64,000 nucleotides of DNA from Edaphochlamys debaryana (Eukaryota > Chlorophyta > Chlorophyceae > Chlamydomonadales): assembly GCA_016858145.1 (NCBI GenBank), contig JAEHOE010000183.1, positions 124,001-188,000 on the forward strand, written 5' to 3'. This document shows positions 12,887-24,542 of the stretch, piece after piece. The notes under the pieces were generated by a model that was not told the DNA's origin, searched no databases, and was given only the letters and a program-made list of their open reading frames with translations. A program made the translations under genes and the position numbers. Within the stretch, counting starts at the first letter, position 1. Each line of letters begins with the position of its first letter.

Positions 12887-12891
12887 ATTAC
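12887..12891 (-). promoter_or_regulatory. Candidate TGTAA polyadenylation signal of the pherophorin gene
   Basis: TGTAA on the minus strand, about 440 bp beyond the pherophorin stop at 13332. TGTAA is the usual polyadenylation signal in Chlamydomonas-type algae and the distance is normal for their 3' UTRs. The assignment rests on position alone. Confidence 0.4.
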
Positions 12892-13331
12892 AGGTGGGCT
12901 TGAGGCCTCGCAGCTAGCTGAGCGCCCTGCGACGTATCTGCCCTGCCCTATCTGCCGCACAACTTGTCTTTGCCCGCTCACGTGCCCTTGTGAGCATACA
13001 TGATATGCGACCCCGCCGTACATTCCTCGGCCTATGAATATCTAGATGCATGGATCCATGCCCGCGCCACCCTGGCCTGCCTCCGAGGCAACCTAACGCC
13101 GTCACGGTACCTACCGCTAAGTAGGAAGCATAATCCCCGGAAGCAATGTTTGATACCAAGCTCCTAAGTACATGCAGGAACTGCAAGGCCTTGCCGGCCT
13201 ATATACAAACACCGTACGACACACCTCCTTCACCATCACCAGCCATGCGTCTCTCCATTCCGCACGCCGAGGAACCTGTCTGCACAAGTGCCTTGCCTTG
13301 GGCATCAGGCAATGGTCCTACTGTGCACCAT

Positions 13332-15158
13332 TCAAACGGGTGGAGGCGGAGACCGGGCGCGCGGCGGGGAGGGTGGGGGCCGGACCCTCGGGGGTGATGG
13401 AGGCGGGCGAGGCGGACGAGGGTTTGGAGGAGGGGAGGGACTCCGAGGGTCCCTTGGGGGCGAGGGAGGCGAGCGGATTGGGGAGGGACCCTTGGGGGAA
13501 GCGGGCGGTGGCCGAGCCCTAGGGGGAGAGGGGGGTGGGCGGGACCTGGGAGGCGACGGCGGAGACCGCTTCGGCGAGGCGCTGGGAGAGGGCTTGGGGC
13601 TGGGGCTGGGGCTGGGGCTGGGGCTGGGGCTGGGGCTGGGGCTGGGGCTGGGGCTGGGGCTGGGGCTGGGGCTGGGGCTGGGGCTGGGGCTGGGGCTGGG
13701 GCTGGGGCTGGGGCTGGGGCTGGCGACGGCGGCGGGGGAGCGTGGAGAGCGGGGGACCCGCGGCGGAGGAGGCGGGCTCCGCCTAGCAGGCTGGGTAGGA
13801 TCACGCGGAGGCGGGAGGGTAGGCGGGGAGGGCGGTGAAGGAGGTGGCGGACGAGGGGAAGGGGGAGGAGGAGAAGGGGGAGGGGGTGGGGGGGGCGGCG
13901 ACGGAGGGGGAGGGGAAGGCGGCGACGGACTGGGCGGCGGCGGCGGTGGGCTGGGCGGCGGCGGGGGCGGCGGGCTGGGTGGTGGAGGGCTGGGGGGCGC
14001 TGGAGGCGGAGGGGGGGGGTTGGGGTCGAAGTCAATGCTGCACGTGGGGCATGAGGCCGTCTTGGGGCTATCAGCGAAGGAGTATCGGCACAGCTGCCCC
14101 GGCCCGTCACAGAGCTGGAAGATCGTCTTGCACTCGCGAACGGTGAAGATGCAGATCTTGTTTCCGGTCAGGCGCTCGGCGTTGGACTTGAGGCCGTACA
14201 TCTTGAGCTCGTACCCCTTCTCCCCATTGCGCCGTACGTGCTCGTACGTGTCCCATGACACGTAGCGCTTGTTGTTCCAGAGGATGCGCGCAATGTTGAC
14301 CTTCTGGCACTCGGACGTGGTAGCGAAGCTGGGAGGGGGGACGGGCGGAAAGGATGGGGGGCGGGGGCAAAGAGCGTGGGGTGATGGGACATGGGGACGA
14401 GGAGCGTGGGGTCCCGCAGGAGAGCCGCCTCCCACCTTCGCCGTGCGGGTTTGAGTCTCCGGCTGCGCATGGCTACGCATCTCCACCTCACCTCAGCTTG
14501 TCAACACTTCGCATCATGCGCTTGCAGCAACTGCGGCTCGTGTCGCATCCGATGTTCTGGATTTGGAAGCACGTCTTGGTGTGCGTCGCGTTGACCTGCG
14601 CAAGGGTGCAAGGGGTCACACCGTTAATGGCACGGACGGCACTTCGCTGACGCAAATCTGCCGCTGGGTTTGCAGCGCCCCGGTCGGCTGGGCTGGGGCG
14701 GTGGGTTTGCATCTGGGCCGAGGCCGCGGGTATCAGGCGAATGCTAGCTACGGGCGAGGAGCCGGCGGACGCCTCGAGACACGGGTGTTGGACATTATGC
14801 TCTTACCGCGCCGTGGGATAGCAGCGCCGGCTTGAGGGGAGAACAGTCGCAGTCATAGGTCGCGCACGAGCAGTAGGGAAAGTCCCCGACAGCCGCCTGC
14901 GCCGTTGCCGTCGGCAGGCCTGGGGAGCGGGGACCAAGGATGGACACGGTTGCCTACGTAACGTACACCGACAACGATCGCAGCGGCATAGAGGGTTATC
15001 AGTATCAACCCGGCGAACGTAGTGCAAGGGCAAACCACCGAAGAGTGCGTTGTAACGCTGCAGAACTGCTCGCTTCCATGCAGTTGCGCAGCAAAGTGCC
15101 TACCCGCGCAGGCCGCCAAGGCTACCAGCGCTAGGCCCAGAGCAGCCTGTCGCACCAT
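13332..15158 (-). CDS. Pherophorin: one pherophorin domain followed by a hydroxyproline-rich SP/PPSPP rod
   Basis: Four exons read right to left: 15158-15104, 14919-14807, 14595-14492, 14328-13332, joining to 422 residues. Residues 1 to about 25 are a signal peptide (MVRQAALGLALVALAACAG) ending near TATAQA. Residues about 30-190 are a complete pherophorin domain: it opens with FPYCSC and DCDCSP, has CFQIQNIGCD with SRSCC, and ends with CPTCSIDFDP. The remaining 230 residues are PPSPP and (SP)n repeats, about 21 SP units in a row. Pherophorins are secreted, heavily glycosylated extracellular-matrix proteins of volvocine algae. Most have a second globular domain after the rod. Here the frame ends in Pro-rich sequence and no second domain was found downstream. 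The acceptor used for exon 2 keeps the phase and gives a normal signal-peptide cleavage region. Confidence 0.87.
13596..13722. repeat. (GGGGCT)n hexanucleotide encoding (Ser-Pro)n
   Basis: About 21 near-perfect copies of GGGGCT on the plus strand, read as AGCCCC (Ser-Pro) on the coding minus strand. The run lies in the pherophorin rod and is a likely length-polymorphic site. The plus-strand Gly/Leu/Trp reading of the same run is a shadow. Confidence 0.9.
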
Positions 15159-18100
15159 TCTCGATGCCTGTTAAGACAAGGGAACCAAAAAGGGGGGTGA
15201 AAGGAGGGATGTCATGCCGTCGCCCGACCCGCGTTGCGTCGCGTTGCGAACTTCCATCACAGGTTGTTTATGTATACCAGTATGTATTGACAAGCCGTAA
15301 TGCGGTGACCACGTACCAGGACTGCTCGGCAGCCACGCGGCCGGGCGACCCGCTGCCGCCTGAACCAGAGAAGGACGCGCTGGCACTGCCGGCACTGCGC
15401 ACGCTGCCTTAAGCTTCTCTGAGCAGATGGTTGAGCTGCAGGAGAAGGCAGCGGTGCGGCGACGACGATGCTCGCAAGCAGCGATGGTGGGTTCACTGCT
15501 GGGCAAAGCGTTGCGGCCGGCTGTGTTATGTCGCGTTGTGACCTGAAGACAAGCCTCGACGCGTCTTATGGCAATGCGGGGGCACGGCAGAGGTTACAGG
15601 CCTTTCGGCCACCTGCCGTACCTGGACCTGAGGGGCCGATAACCGCAACTCGCTAAGCCGCACGCCCCCCAGAGGTCGCCGTGCCGCCGAGTGATGTCTC
15701 CCGATGCGTCATGATGCGCACGACGACTATGGCCGCACGCATGCACGAGCTTGGACAACGAGCGTCATGTGCCGACGAATGCCGGTAGCGCGAGGTAGCT
15801 TCCAGCCGTTGTCACCACGACGCTAACCCTCGCCAACATCGCTGCAACTTTGACACTACAACTGCGCAAGGGCCGCGGGGTGCGGCATGCATGCGTAGGA
15901 GGGCGCTTGGAGGGCGCCTTCTGTCCTCCCGCCCAACTTGGTGTTGGTGCAGGGCGTTGCAGGGTGCGTGAGGGTGCGTGCGCATCCTGCGGCTGGCTGT
16001 CAACGCGCGCCTCTCTGTCTGGACACCGCCCACAACGTCGGCTGATGTCTTCCTATTCCCTCAAGGGCTGGGCCACGGTGATGACCTGAGGCCCATACCG
16101 GTAGGTACGCACTCAGGCCCGGACTCCTGGGCTGCAAGGTCACGCTAACCCAGGCCGTCACCCCGGTGCTCCCGAAGTCCTCCGCCACCCGCAAGCGTGC
16201 ACCCCGCGCATGACATGTCCAGCTCGGTCATAGCATCGCCCCTCAGTACCGAGCTGACGGTCAATGGACGGGTCGGAGTCCATGGCAAGGTCAATGGCTC
16301 CTGGCCAACTTGGGCAGCCGAGCATGGCGTGTGCGTCCAGCGATAGAGCACGCAGGAAGGAGCACATAGATACAGGAACGGCTTAAAGTGGAGTACGGGA
16401 AGGCCTTGGAAGACATTGTCGTACAATGTGCGGGTTGGTAAGTCGTCGGTCGGGGGGGTCCAGGGGTTTGGGAGCATGGTGTCGGAGGTTTCGTTCCTAC
16501 CCCCCTGGAAAGGTGTGGTTTGGGGCGGGATTGAAGTATGGCTGTACGGGTATCAGGGTGGGTAGGAATGACAAAGATGTACCCCATGCATCCTTTAGAA
16601 AGAGCTTCGTCAGGGGAGCTTTGAGAATCAAGATCGAGGCTTTAATGGCAAAGATTTGGGCCCCCAAAGTTCAGGGTGGGTGGGTGGGTCTGGGGGGTCT
16701 GAGACCTTTCGTCAAAGGGTCCAGGAACTTTCGTCGGCTCCTGCGCACCTCCAGGGTCCAAATGGCGTGTACTGACAAGGTCTGAATCCTGGGTATGCCT
16801 CACCACCATGTACAGCGGTCGGGAGGTGGGTCCAGGCCAGGCATGACCCGCCACGTCAGCATGCCATCCGTTGCGGAACACATGGGTTCCATTCCCACTG
16901 CCCCCTGTTGTGTGGCACACAGCCACTTGGTCACACAAGGACCGAGAAGCTCTTAAAGATATGGTGGTGTGTGCGGCAGGACCCTTTCTGTGGGGTGATG
17001 GACGGACACTTGGACAGACGACGACGTCACCGAGTCCCAGGATGGCTTGCACGGCAATAGGGCATGTGGAGAGCAGTCCGTAGATGCATTTTTGAAAGGG
17101 GTCGCCGTAAGCTTCGTGCGTGTGCAGTGCTGCCGTACGTCGTACGGCATGGGTGGGTGGGGGAGTCAGATATTTTTGTGGCATGGCGTCCCAGCGGCGG
17201 ATGTCCGAGTGGTCCAGCACCAGCTTGCGGTACGGCACCTTTCCCCCCCTGATGGGTATCGGTAGGTATTGCAGCCGTTGTACGGCGCCTTTGTCAGGGG
17301 CGTCTCGCATCCGCGCTCCTTTAGCGCATGCCATGCCACCGAGTGGAACCGCGGACCGAGGCCTGCCCCTCGTGGCCGTTGCGTTCGGGGCGCGGACCAG
17401 GGCGGAAGGGCCGGCCTTCGAGCCCAAGAACAGGGCAAATAACCCCTGGCATAACCGCTTATAAGGATTGTTGTGAGCTTCAAAATGCAAGGTCTGTCCG
17501 CTTGCCCGGCACTGGCGGGGCCGTGTAATTGAGTAGGGGATGCACCTGCACAACCCAGTGCAGGGCTCCAGAGATGCACCTGCACAACCCAGTGCAGGGC
17601 TCCCGATCCCGATCCGGGTGCCACATACCGTGAGGCTTGGCGTGGGGCCGCGCACACATGTCCCCTACCATGACGAAGGAGGACCACCCAGCACACATTC
17701 GACCCCATGCACACACCGCCCTACGCCTGTGAGACATGAATGGCCGTTTACTTGCTGCCTCCTGCCGCCACGCACCCCACACTCACTTGCGGCCGCATGG
17801 ATCAGCAGCATCAAAACCACGCACTGGGCCCCCGGGCCCCCGGGCCCGCCCCGGGCCCCGTTGTATTTAATATCCCCGGGGCCCAGGCGGGACGCCTTCT
17901 CACTCTCCATCATAACCACAAGCAAATGCATCAATGGCGTTGGCCCAATGCTGTTGGAAGCCAACACAGTGTCATGTATCCCAGCACATTTAGCGCAACA
18001 GGAATGCCCAGCTCTTGTTCTGATCCACGGATGGAGCCCATAGAGAATGCATGGTATTGCGTTGCATGAAGTTCATTTCCCATGTATCTACCTATCATCA

Positions 18101-18195
18101 GCTAGCCCAAAGGTGCATCATTGAGCTTATGTTTGGGCCAGCAAGGCCGAGAGGTAGGCTCTCAGGTAGATCCTGCCCAGGTCACGCTCGCGGGC
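15159..18195. other. 3-kb intergenic region between SRCR copy C and the pherophorin
   Basis: The left end must hold the pherophorin promoter (minus-strand transcription from just above 15158) and the right end the 3' UTR of SRCR copy C. Several long frames exist, including one of 337 codons on the minus strand at 16642-17655. They have ordinary codon use and no domain, signal peptide or splice structure. A G/C-palindromic stretch lies at 17826-17885 and a 34-bp tandem duplication at 17539-17606. No TATA box or terminator could be assigned. Confidence 0.4.
17539..17606. repeat. 34-bp direct tandem duplication with an internal hairpin
   Basis: Two adjacent 34-bp copies begin gatgcacctgcacaaccc. 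Each contains the inverted repeat CTGCAC / GTGCAG with a 6-bp loop. The copies are almost identical, so the duplication is recent. Confidence 0.75.
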
Positions 18196-21100
18196 CTAGC
18201 CGCTCCTGGGCGGGTAGGCTGGCGGATAGGAGGGCGGGTAGGCCGCTGGATATGAGGGTGAGTAGGCTCCCGGATAGGAGGGCGGTACTGCTTCTGCGAA
18301 GACAGGGGCCGAGATGGGGCGAGCGTGAGCGTTGGGCCGCAGCAGGGCCTGAAGCGCAAGCGGGGAGCCCTATGCGGAAGTACGGGGCGCGGTCCGAAGC
18401 GGGTTTGATGAGGGCACATTGCCGCCGGGCGATTGGACGCGCGCGCGGCTGTCAGGAAAAAGGTACCCCCGCAGAAGTGGTACTTACCTTGCGCGAAGGG
18501 TGGGGTGTAGGGAAGCGACGGCGCCCGGGGCAGGCCCGCAGCCTCCCCGGGGTCAGCGGGCCGGTCTGGAGGTGGGAGCAGCGCAGGCGGCGCGTCCGGG
18601 TTCCCCCGACCCATCGCCAGTGGAGCCGGCGGAGATCTGTACGACACTGCTGGCGCCTCATCGGCAGAGGGTGGCTCGTACGAGAAGTCGTACAGATCGG
18701 CGTCCACGCCGGGCGCCTGCGGCGGCGGACTGGACTGTACGGCTCGTGCTAGGTTGTTGGAGGGCAGGAATACGGTCTGCAGGTTGTCGTACATCATGGG
18801 GACGCATGTCTGCTCGAAGTAAACTTGCACCTGGGAATACCTCTGGAACTGATAGTCATAGTCCTGTGACGTAAACGGTGTAGAGATGGCAGCGTTTGAG
18901 GTCGATCTTTATAAGACGCCGCCGCACAGCCCGAAGGCAAATCCCCGGCGTGTGTCCGGGCAGTCCGGCCCTCCCCACCGTGCACTGCGCTGTGTCCAAG
19001 CCCACTTGCCGGTGCCTACCTCTCGACCCCACCACCCTACAACTACATCCCCCCTTCCATCCCCTCCCCTCCCTCCCAACCCGGACGCACCTCGTCAAAC
19101 GTGGGCACGCCGTACGTACGGAGGCCCGCCTGTACGGCGAACACCTGCAGTACATCCGGCATACCTCGGATGCTGTCGCAATACACCTGGTTGGCCACCA
19201 CCAGTGCATCCAGCGCCTCCGGCCTCAACATGCCGCCGCAAGCGCGAGAACGCATCTGGCTATTCGTATTAGGGCTAGGCTCCAGCGGTCCGACGCACTT
19301 CAGCGGCCCTATGAGGCCGGGATCCTCAAGCCCCGACTCTGGCAGTTGAGCGTAAGGGCAGTGCGCGCGAAGCATCGCGATTAGGCTCATGTTGCTGGCA
19401 CCCGCGGGCGATAGCAGCTGCGTTGCGGCATCGGCGACGCGATCGCAGGCGTCGTGCGGAACGTTGAAGCCCTCGGGGCCTGACGTCACGCTGAACTCGA
19501 CCATGACGCAGAGCAAGCAGGCGGGTACCAGCATGGGTTCGCCCTCAATAGGCCATCCGGCCCCTCCTTCGGGGGGCGGCGCCGGCGGCGAGGGCGCCAG
19601 CGGCGGGGCCGGGGGAGCCGGGCTGGGCGGCGGCGTGGCGGCGGCGGGGGCGAGGCAGCGGGCCGTGGCGAGGTCTGTGTAGTAGCAGGGCTGTGGGGCG
19701 GAGCGGGGGTTGCGTCAGGTTCGCTGCAAGTGTCTTGCATGCAGGGGTACGGATCTCGCCAAGTCATGCGACACATCCCCCTTGCAATATCCCGAAACCT
19801 CCCCTCACCGCGGCAACGCCCGGGGGCGGCAGGCAACCGACAAAGGCCGCATCGTCCTGCGCGATGCAGCCTGTATGATATGGCAAGATGCTGCGCCATC
19901 GGGCCAGCATGCTGTCTGCAGGGAACCGTATGTCGTACGCCACGGAGCCCCCCGCGAATCCCATCTCCCGGCACGCCTTGGCAGCGCCCGCGTCGTCCCA
20001 TCGTAGACTGCACACCGCCCTCCAGGCACAAGCGACCCACACCTGCGGGGTGGGCCGACAAAGAGGCACCTTGATACACAAGATCCCGTACGAACATGAT
20101 CCGAGGAATGTCCAAGCCCAGATCCTGCAGGACCACCTGCCATCTCCCAGCCTCCGCACCTGCACGAACCCAGCAGCGCCCTCGGACGTGTTGGGCGCCC
20201 GGGCCCAGCCCCGCGCCGCACTGAAAGACATGAGCCGGACCGCTCCGGGGGGCGGGTCACCTGGGGGCAGAGGCGGTGAGGGTGAGGGGGGAAAGCAGCG
20301 GGTGATGGGCGCGGCACGGAGAGAGGGGCGGCGAACACACACCCAACCGAAGGCGTTGGCCCCCGCCCCAACGGCGCCCCCGTGTCAAGCCCTCCAGGCC
20401 CCTCTCAGGCCTTTCCAAGTGCAAGACAGCCGGCCGGCAATCCGACCGCACGCCCACCCAACGCACCAGGCTGCGGCTCGCACACATCCGGCGCCAGCTC
20501 CGAGGGCTCATCGTAGCATTCCACGGACAGGTCCCGCGTGTGGTTCAAAACCAGCGAAACCCGAACGTCGAAGCCGCGACAGGCGCCTGCGTTTGCGGGG
20601 GATAAGGACGTCGCAGACCATGGGGCGGGGCACGGGGGTGCGGGGAGTGGCAGGGGCTGCGGCTTGCCTAGGGAACTCAACGCGCGACCGGACCAGGGCT
20701 GAGGGCTTATCACGCCGTACGCAGGCGGGAAATGTCGCCACACATGGAGGACAGCAGGTGACGCAGCCCCGCAGCACCCCCCGGCACCCACCCTCGGGCA
20801 CAAACCCCAGAGTCCCGGGGAGTCTGGTATTCATATCCACGAGCGTCTTCGCTTGCTGCGCGGTGCCTCGAGAGCACACCGGTGCAAGGTCCAGCACCAG
20901 CCCCCGTCCGTAGCCGTAGCGCTTAGAGCCCAGCTTGGCCCTGCGGAGGGGACCAAGTTCGGTCGGGTGAATGGCTTGTTGCGCCAACAACCCCGACCGA
21001 TTGCCTGCCGTCCTCCCGTACGCCCGCACCTGCCGTACTTGAACCCCAGGCGCATGCAGATTGCGGCCGCTCTCAACGCATTAACGGGCATGAAGTGGCG

Positions 21101-24100
21101 GGCGCCGTACAGCATGATCTCTAGCAGGTCAGCCTCAATGACCGGTGGCCCCCGGCGGGGCACGGGGTCTGACTCGGTGACCTCGAGGTGCTGTATGCCC
21201 GACATGGACACACTGCCCAGGAAGCCGCACCTGGGGTGCGAACGGGGGCAAAGATAAAGGGTCTCATGTGAGCCATCAAGCAACGCTGGGCAGTCGATGC
21301 GAGCCCATAGGGCACGCCCCCTCACCAGCTCAGCTGTACGACGCCTGAGCGGTTCGCCTTCGGACCACCGGTCAGCAACAGCGTGCCGTGGGAGAGGTCT
21401 GGGGAGTGGGTGGGTAAGGGGTTCCGGGAAGGTAAACCATGTGTCAAGCGGGGGGCCTGTGTTCGGCCGTCTCCATGGGGCCAGGCTCCCTCCCATTTGG
21501 ACCACGCGCCGCCCCACGATCTGATGTGATGACGCCCTGCCCCTGCCTGACTGCCCAGACCCAGACCCCGGTCCAATTGCATCACGTGCTGAACACAATC
21601 TTCCCTGGCCCGCCGGGCTCGCACCTGAGCTGATGCATATTCCTGGGCCCCAGCCCCCTCCATGTCCGCATGCTCAAACCCTTGCATAATCACTCACTCG
21701 TCCGGGCGAGCCCCACGTGCCCCAGCCACGTCTTCTCAATGAGTTGCCCCGTCTCGGGCAGTGGGGTTGTGGGTCCCTCCTCTGGTAGGATGGGCCCCTC
21801 CTCTGAGGCTAGCGGCTCCTCATCCCGTATGGCTTCCTGCGACGCGGGTCGGGTAACCATCAGTTCTGGGCAAAAATGGAAACATCCTTAGCTTGGGAAC
21901 CGGTGGGCTTCACTCGAGCCCCGGGCTCCCCACCTCACCCCATCCACGGTTACCTACCTCCTGCAGCCGCCGCCTGAAGCCCCCGAACGGCCCTCCCGTG
22001 ACGTCTCGCCGAATGGAGCTCCAGCGCTGCCGCAACAGCCGCAGGTGCGCTCCGAAGCCGTTGCATGCCGCCGGCAGCACAGCCCCCGGCAACAGTCCGG
22101 ACGGGTCCGTTGCCGGCAGTTCCCCTGCCTCCACCGGACTTGGCGCCGACGGCGCCGGTGTCCCTGAGGCCGCCGGGACCAGCACTGGCAGGGAACCCTC
22201 TGGCTGCACCCCTGCCATAACCGGTGGTGATAAGGGCGGAGTATTAGTGGCAGCTGCAGCGGCCGCTACTGCCACATTAGGATCCTCCGTTATCAGCGCA
22301 AGGCTTGCTGATTGCGGCATCAGCACTGGCAGCGCCTCTGCCTCTTCCGGGGAGGACGACGGTGTGACTTCCCCAGCGCCCGCAGGGATCAGCTCTGGCC
22401 CCAGGGCCCCCGGTTGCGCCTCTGCCACCAGCGGTTGGGCCGACGGCGGGGTGGCTACTGCGCCCTCCGCTACGGCCACCGCCGGGGCCTCCGCTGCCTG
22501 CACTACTGGCCACAGCGGCGGGCTCGGCGCTTCCTCTTCGCCGGGACCGAGTGGGGGCTGGCTTGGCGTATCCGGCAGCTGCCTCAGCATAGGCATGCTC
22601 GGCTGCTCTGGTGTCTGCATCAGTGGCCACAGGGGTGGGCTCGGCGCTTCCTCCACCCCCGGCGCCCGTGTGGCAGAGAACGGCGCATCCGGCATCCTCG
22701 TCAGCCAACCCGGCTGAGTGGCGGGGTCAGGCCCACTGCAGCGCACGCCCGCCGGGTTGCTGGCGTCACACGTCGTAACGCCGTAGTTTTCCCAGTAGTA
22801 GCACTCCTCCAGTCGCTCAAGCGTCTGCTGCACATAGCCGCCGTGGAACAACCGCGAGCAGTCCACTCCGTCTAGCAGCATGGGGAGCCCGGGCGGGGCG
22901 GGGCCGAAGGACGCGGGTGCCGCCCCCACCCCCGTGGACCCCAGCTGGCGACACACCACGGCCGCCTCGGTGCCCGTCCACCTGGGGGCGAGGGGCCGGT
23001 GTGGGGTAGCAGGAAGTGGGTCGGGACGGGTCCTCGAGACCCATGCAATCCCCGCCTCATTGGTGCTTTGACGGCGCAGACCATGGCAATCAAGCAAGGC
23101 GGGACCGGTGTTTGGGGCCCAAGCGAGCCCAGCCCTCGTTGGTGGTTCGTTGACGCAGAGAGGGCGTTCCTTCACAAGTTGTCGGGCCGCAACGCAGCGT
23201 GCGAGGTGCGGCGAAACGCATGCGGAAGCCCTGCCCCCATCTCCCTGCGCTCTATCAGAGGCTGCTGGCCATAGGCCGCGGGCCGCACCATGCCTCGGCC
23301 CTCAGGGGTTGGAAGTAGCCCCGGCCCCGAGGGCCCCGGCCCCGAGGGCCCCGGCCCCGAGGGCCCCGGCCCCGAGGGCCCCGGCCCCGAGGGCCACGGC
23401 CCCGAGGGACACCGTAGGCCGCGCCACACGGGGCCTCCCTCACCTGTGCGTGGCTGCGCACGTGCACCCAGGCAACCGCGTCGAGGGCAACTGCAACCTC
23501 CCCCTTCGCCCAGCCATGTGACAGGTCATCCGTCCCCTCACCTGTGGTTGCACACGCCCCACCAGCTGCCGTTCACGTAGATCTCCACGCGCCCCTCCCA
23601 CCGGCTGCTGCCGCCCACCAGACGAAGGGAGTTCTCTGGAGGGCCGGGGGATGGGAGAGAAGCATGGCATGAGTCCGGCAAGAGATGCAGGTAAAACCAG
23701 TTGAGTGCATGGCAGCAACTAGAGTCCATTAAGGGCGCACAGCTGGCCTCTCCAGTCTTGTTGCTGCGTAACGGCCAATGCATGCAAACCACAGCGCGTG
23801 TTGGCCCCGGAAGCCCAGGAGGGCCGGCGGAGGGTACGACCACCCAGGCTCAGGCGTACCTGCAATTGGTGCAGTTATAAGGCTAGGAGTTTCATTATCT
23901 GAAGGTGCAGGTGCTGGAGATGGAGATGTGTTGGGCGTGAGTGGTAGCCACGTGGGCACGCTGTCGGGGATTGGCCCTGCGGCGGGGTTCACTTCGGGCG
24001 CGGCTGCAATCGTTCCAGGCGGTGCGGCCGTGCGCGTCGGCTGGAGGCTCGAGTCGGCTGATGATCCTGATGCGGCCCGGCGCGGAGGGGGTCTCGAGGA

Positions 24101-24542
24101 GAGCGGTTGCAGGCGGCGGAGCCAGGGCCCGCGGCCGGGCGGGGCCTTGGAGGCTGACGGGACACAGGGGAGTGATGGCGGGCAGCGGTGACCCCGGTCA
24201 GGCGGCAGAGCGGGCGGGCGTGACCTCGTGACAGACTCTTGCGCTCCCAAATGCATTGTCATATCAAAGCGAGATGACGCCGCTATCAATCAGCGGGGCC
24301 CAACCGCATACCAGAACGTTCTGTGCGGGGTTCGACATGAGAGCATTCCGGCCGACCCTTACCCCTCAATCGCAAGGGTAGGCTTCGTTGCTGCGCTCGT
24401 ATACCTACACGCACGCGAACATAGGGTAATTGTGGTGCGGCTGGCTCGGCGGGGAGGCCGGCCATTCGAGCGCCCCTCATTTCCCACCTGTCGCCGCGAT
24501 GAACAACAGGACCACTATGAATCTGGTATGCGTTGTTGTCAT
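18196..24542 (-). CDS. Secreted multi-SRCR protein with Tyr-Pro-Pro tail, copy C
   Basis: Fourteen exons, right to left: 24542-24488, 24153-23860, 23635-23542, 22981-21958, 21836-21698, 21398-21326, 21230-21030, 20940-20792, 20586-20467, 20260-20160, 20042-19809, 19690-19091, 18863-18488, 18293-18196; 1185 residues. A signal peptide (MTTTHTRFIVVLLFIAATG) leads to a Pro/Ala-rich stalk of about 97 residues, the shortest of the three copies. SRCR domain 1 (about 117-225) has NGSWWGVCNHRW and the six cysteines of group A domains. A long Pro/Ala/Glu linker follows, then a divergent SRCR-like module with ICMRLGF and a third with CREMGFAGG. An unrecognised Cys-containing domain is encoded by exon 12. 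The tail has SYPGAYSPSYPAAYPPSYPP. SRCR domains bind proteins and glycans outside the cell; the ligand is unknown. Exons 3 and 6-11 match copies A and B exactly in length. Confidence 0.87.
23321..23410. repeat. 15-bp GC-only tandem repeat in SRCR copy C intron 3
   Basis: Six copies of ccggccccgagggcc in the intron between exons 3 and 4 of SRCR copy C. The repeat is absent from the same intron of copies A and B. Confidence 0.85.

Larger units (their letters stand above)
10586..13331. other. Intergenic region, including the probable pherophorin 3' UTR
   Basis: No convincing gene. Base composition is lower in GC and frames are short. The right part, about 12870-13331, is probably the 3' UTR of the minus-strand pherophorin because a TGTAA signal lies in it. 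Minus-strand Pro-rich frames at 12391-12717 and an Ala-rich frame at 11752-11994 are the only stretches with coding-like codon use, and neither could be tied to a family. Confidence 0.4.

Noticed and set aside
13288..14265. Plus-strand Gly/Leu-rich protein
   Set aside because: Antisense reading of the pherophorin rod and domain. The minus strand has the signal peptide, conserved cysteines and consistent splice sites.
16642..17655. 337-codon minus-strand frame
   Set aside because: No gene-like third-position bias, no domain, signal peptide or splice neighbours; overlaps a 34-bp tandem repeat. Probably non-coding.
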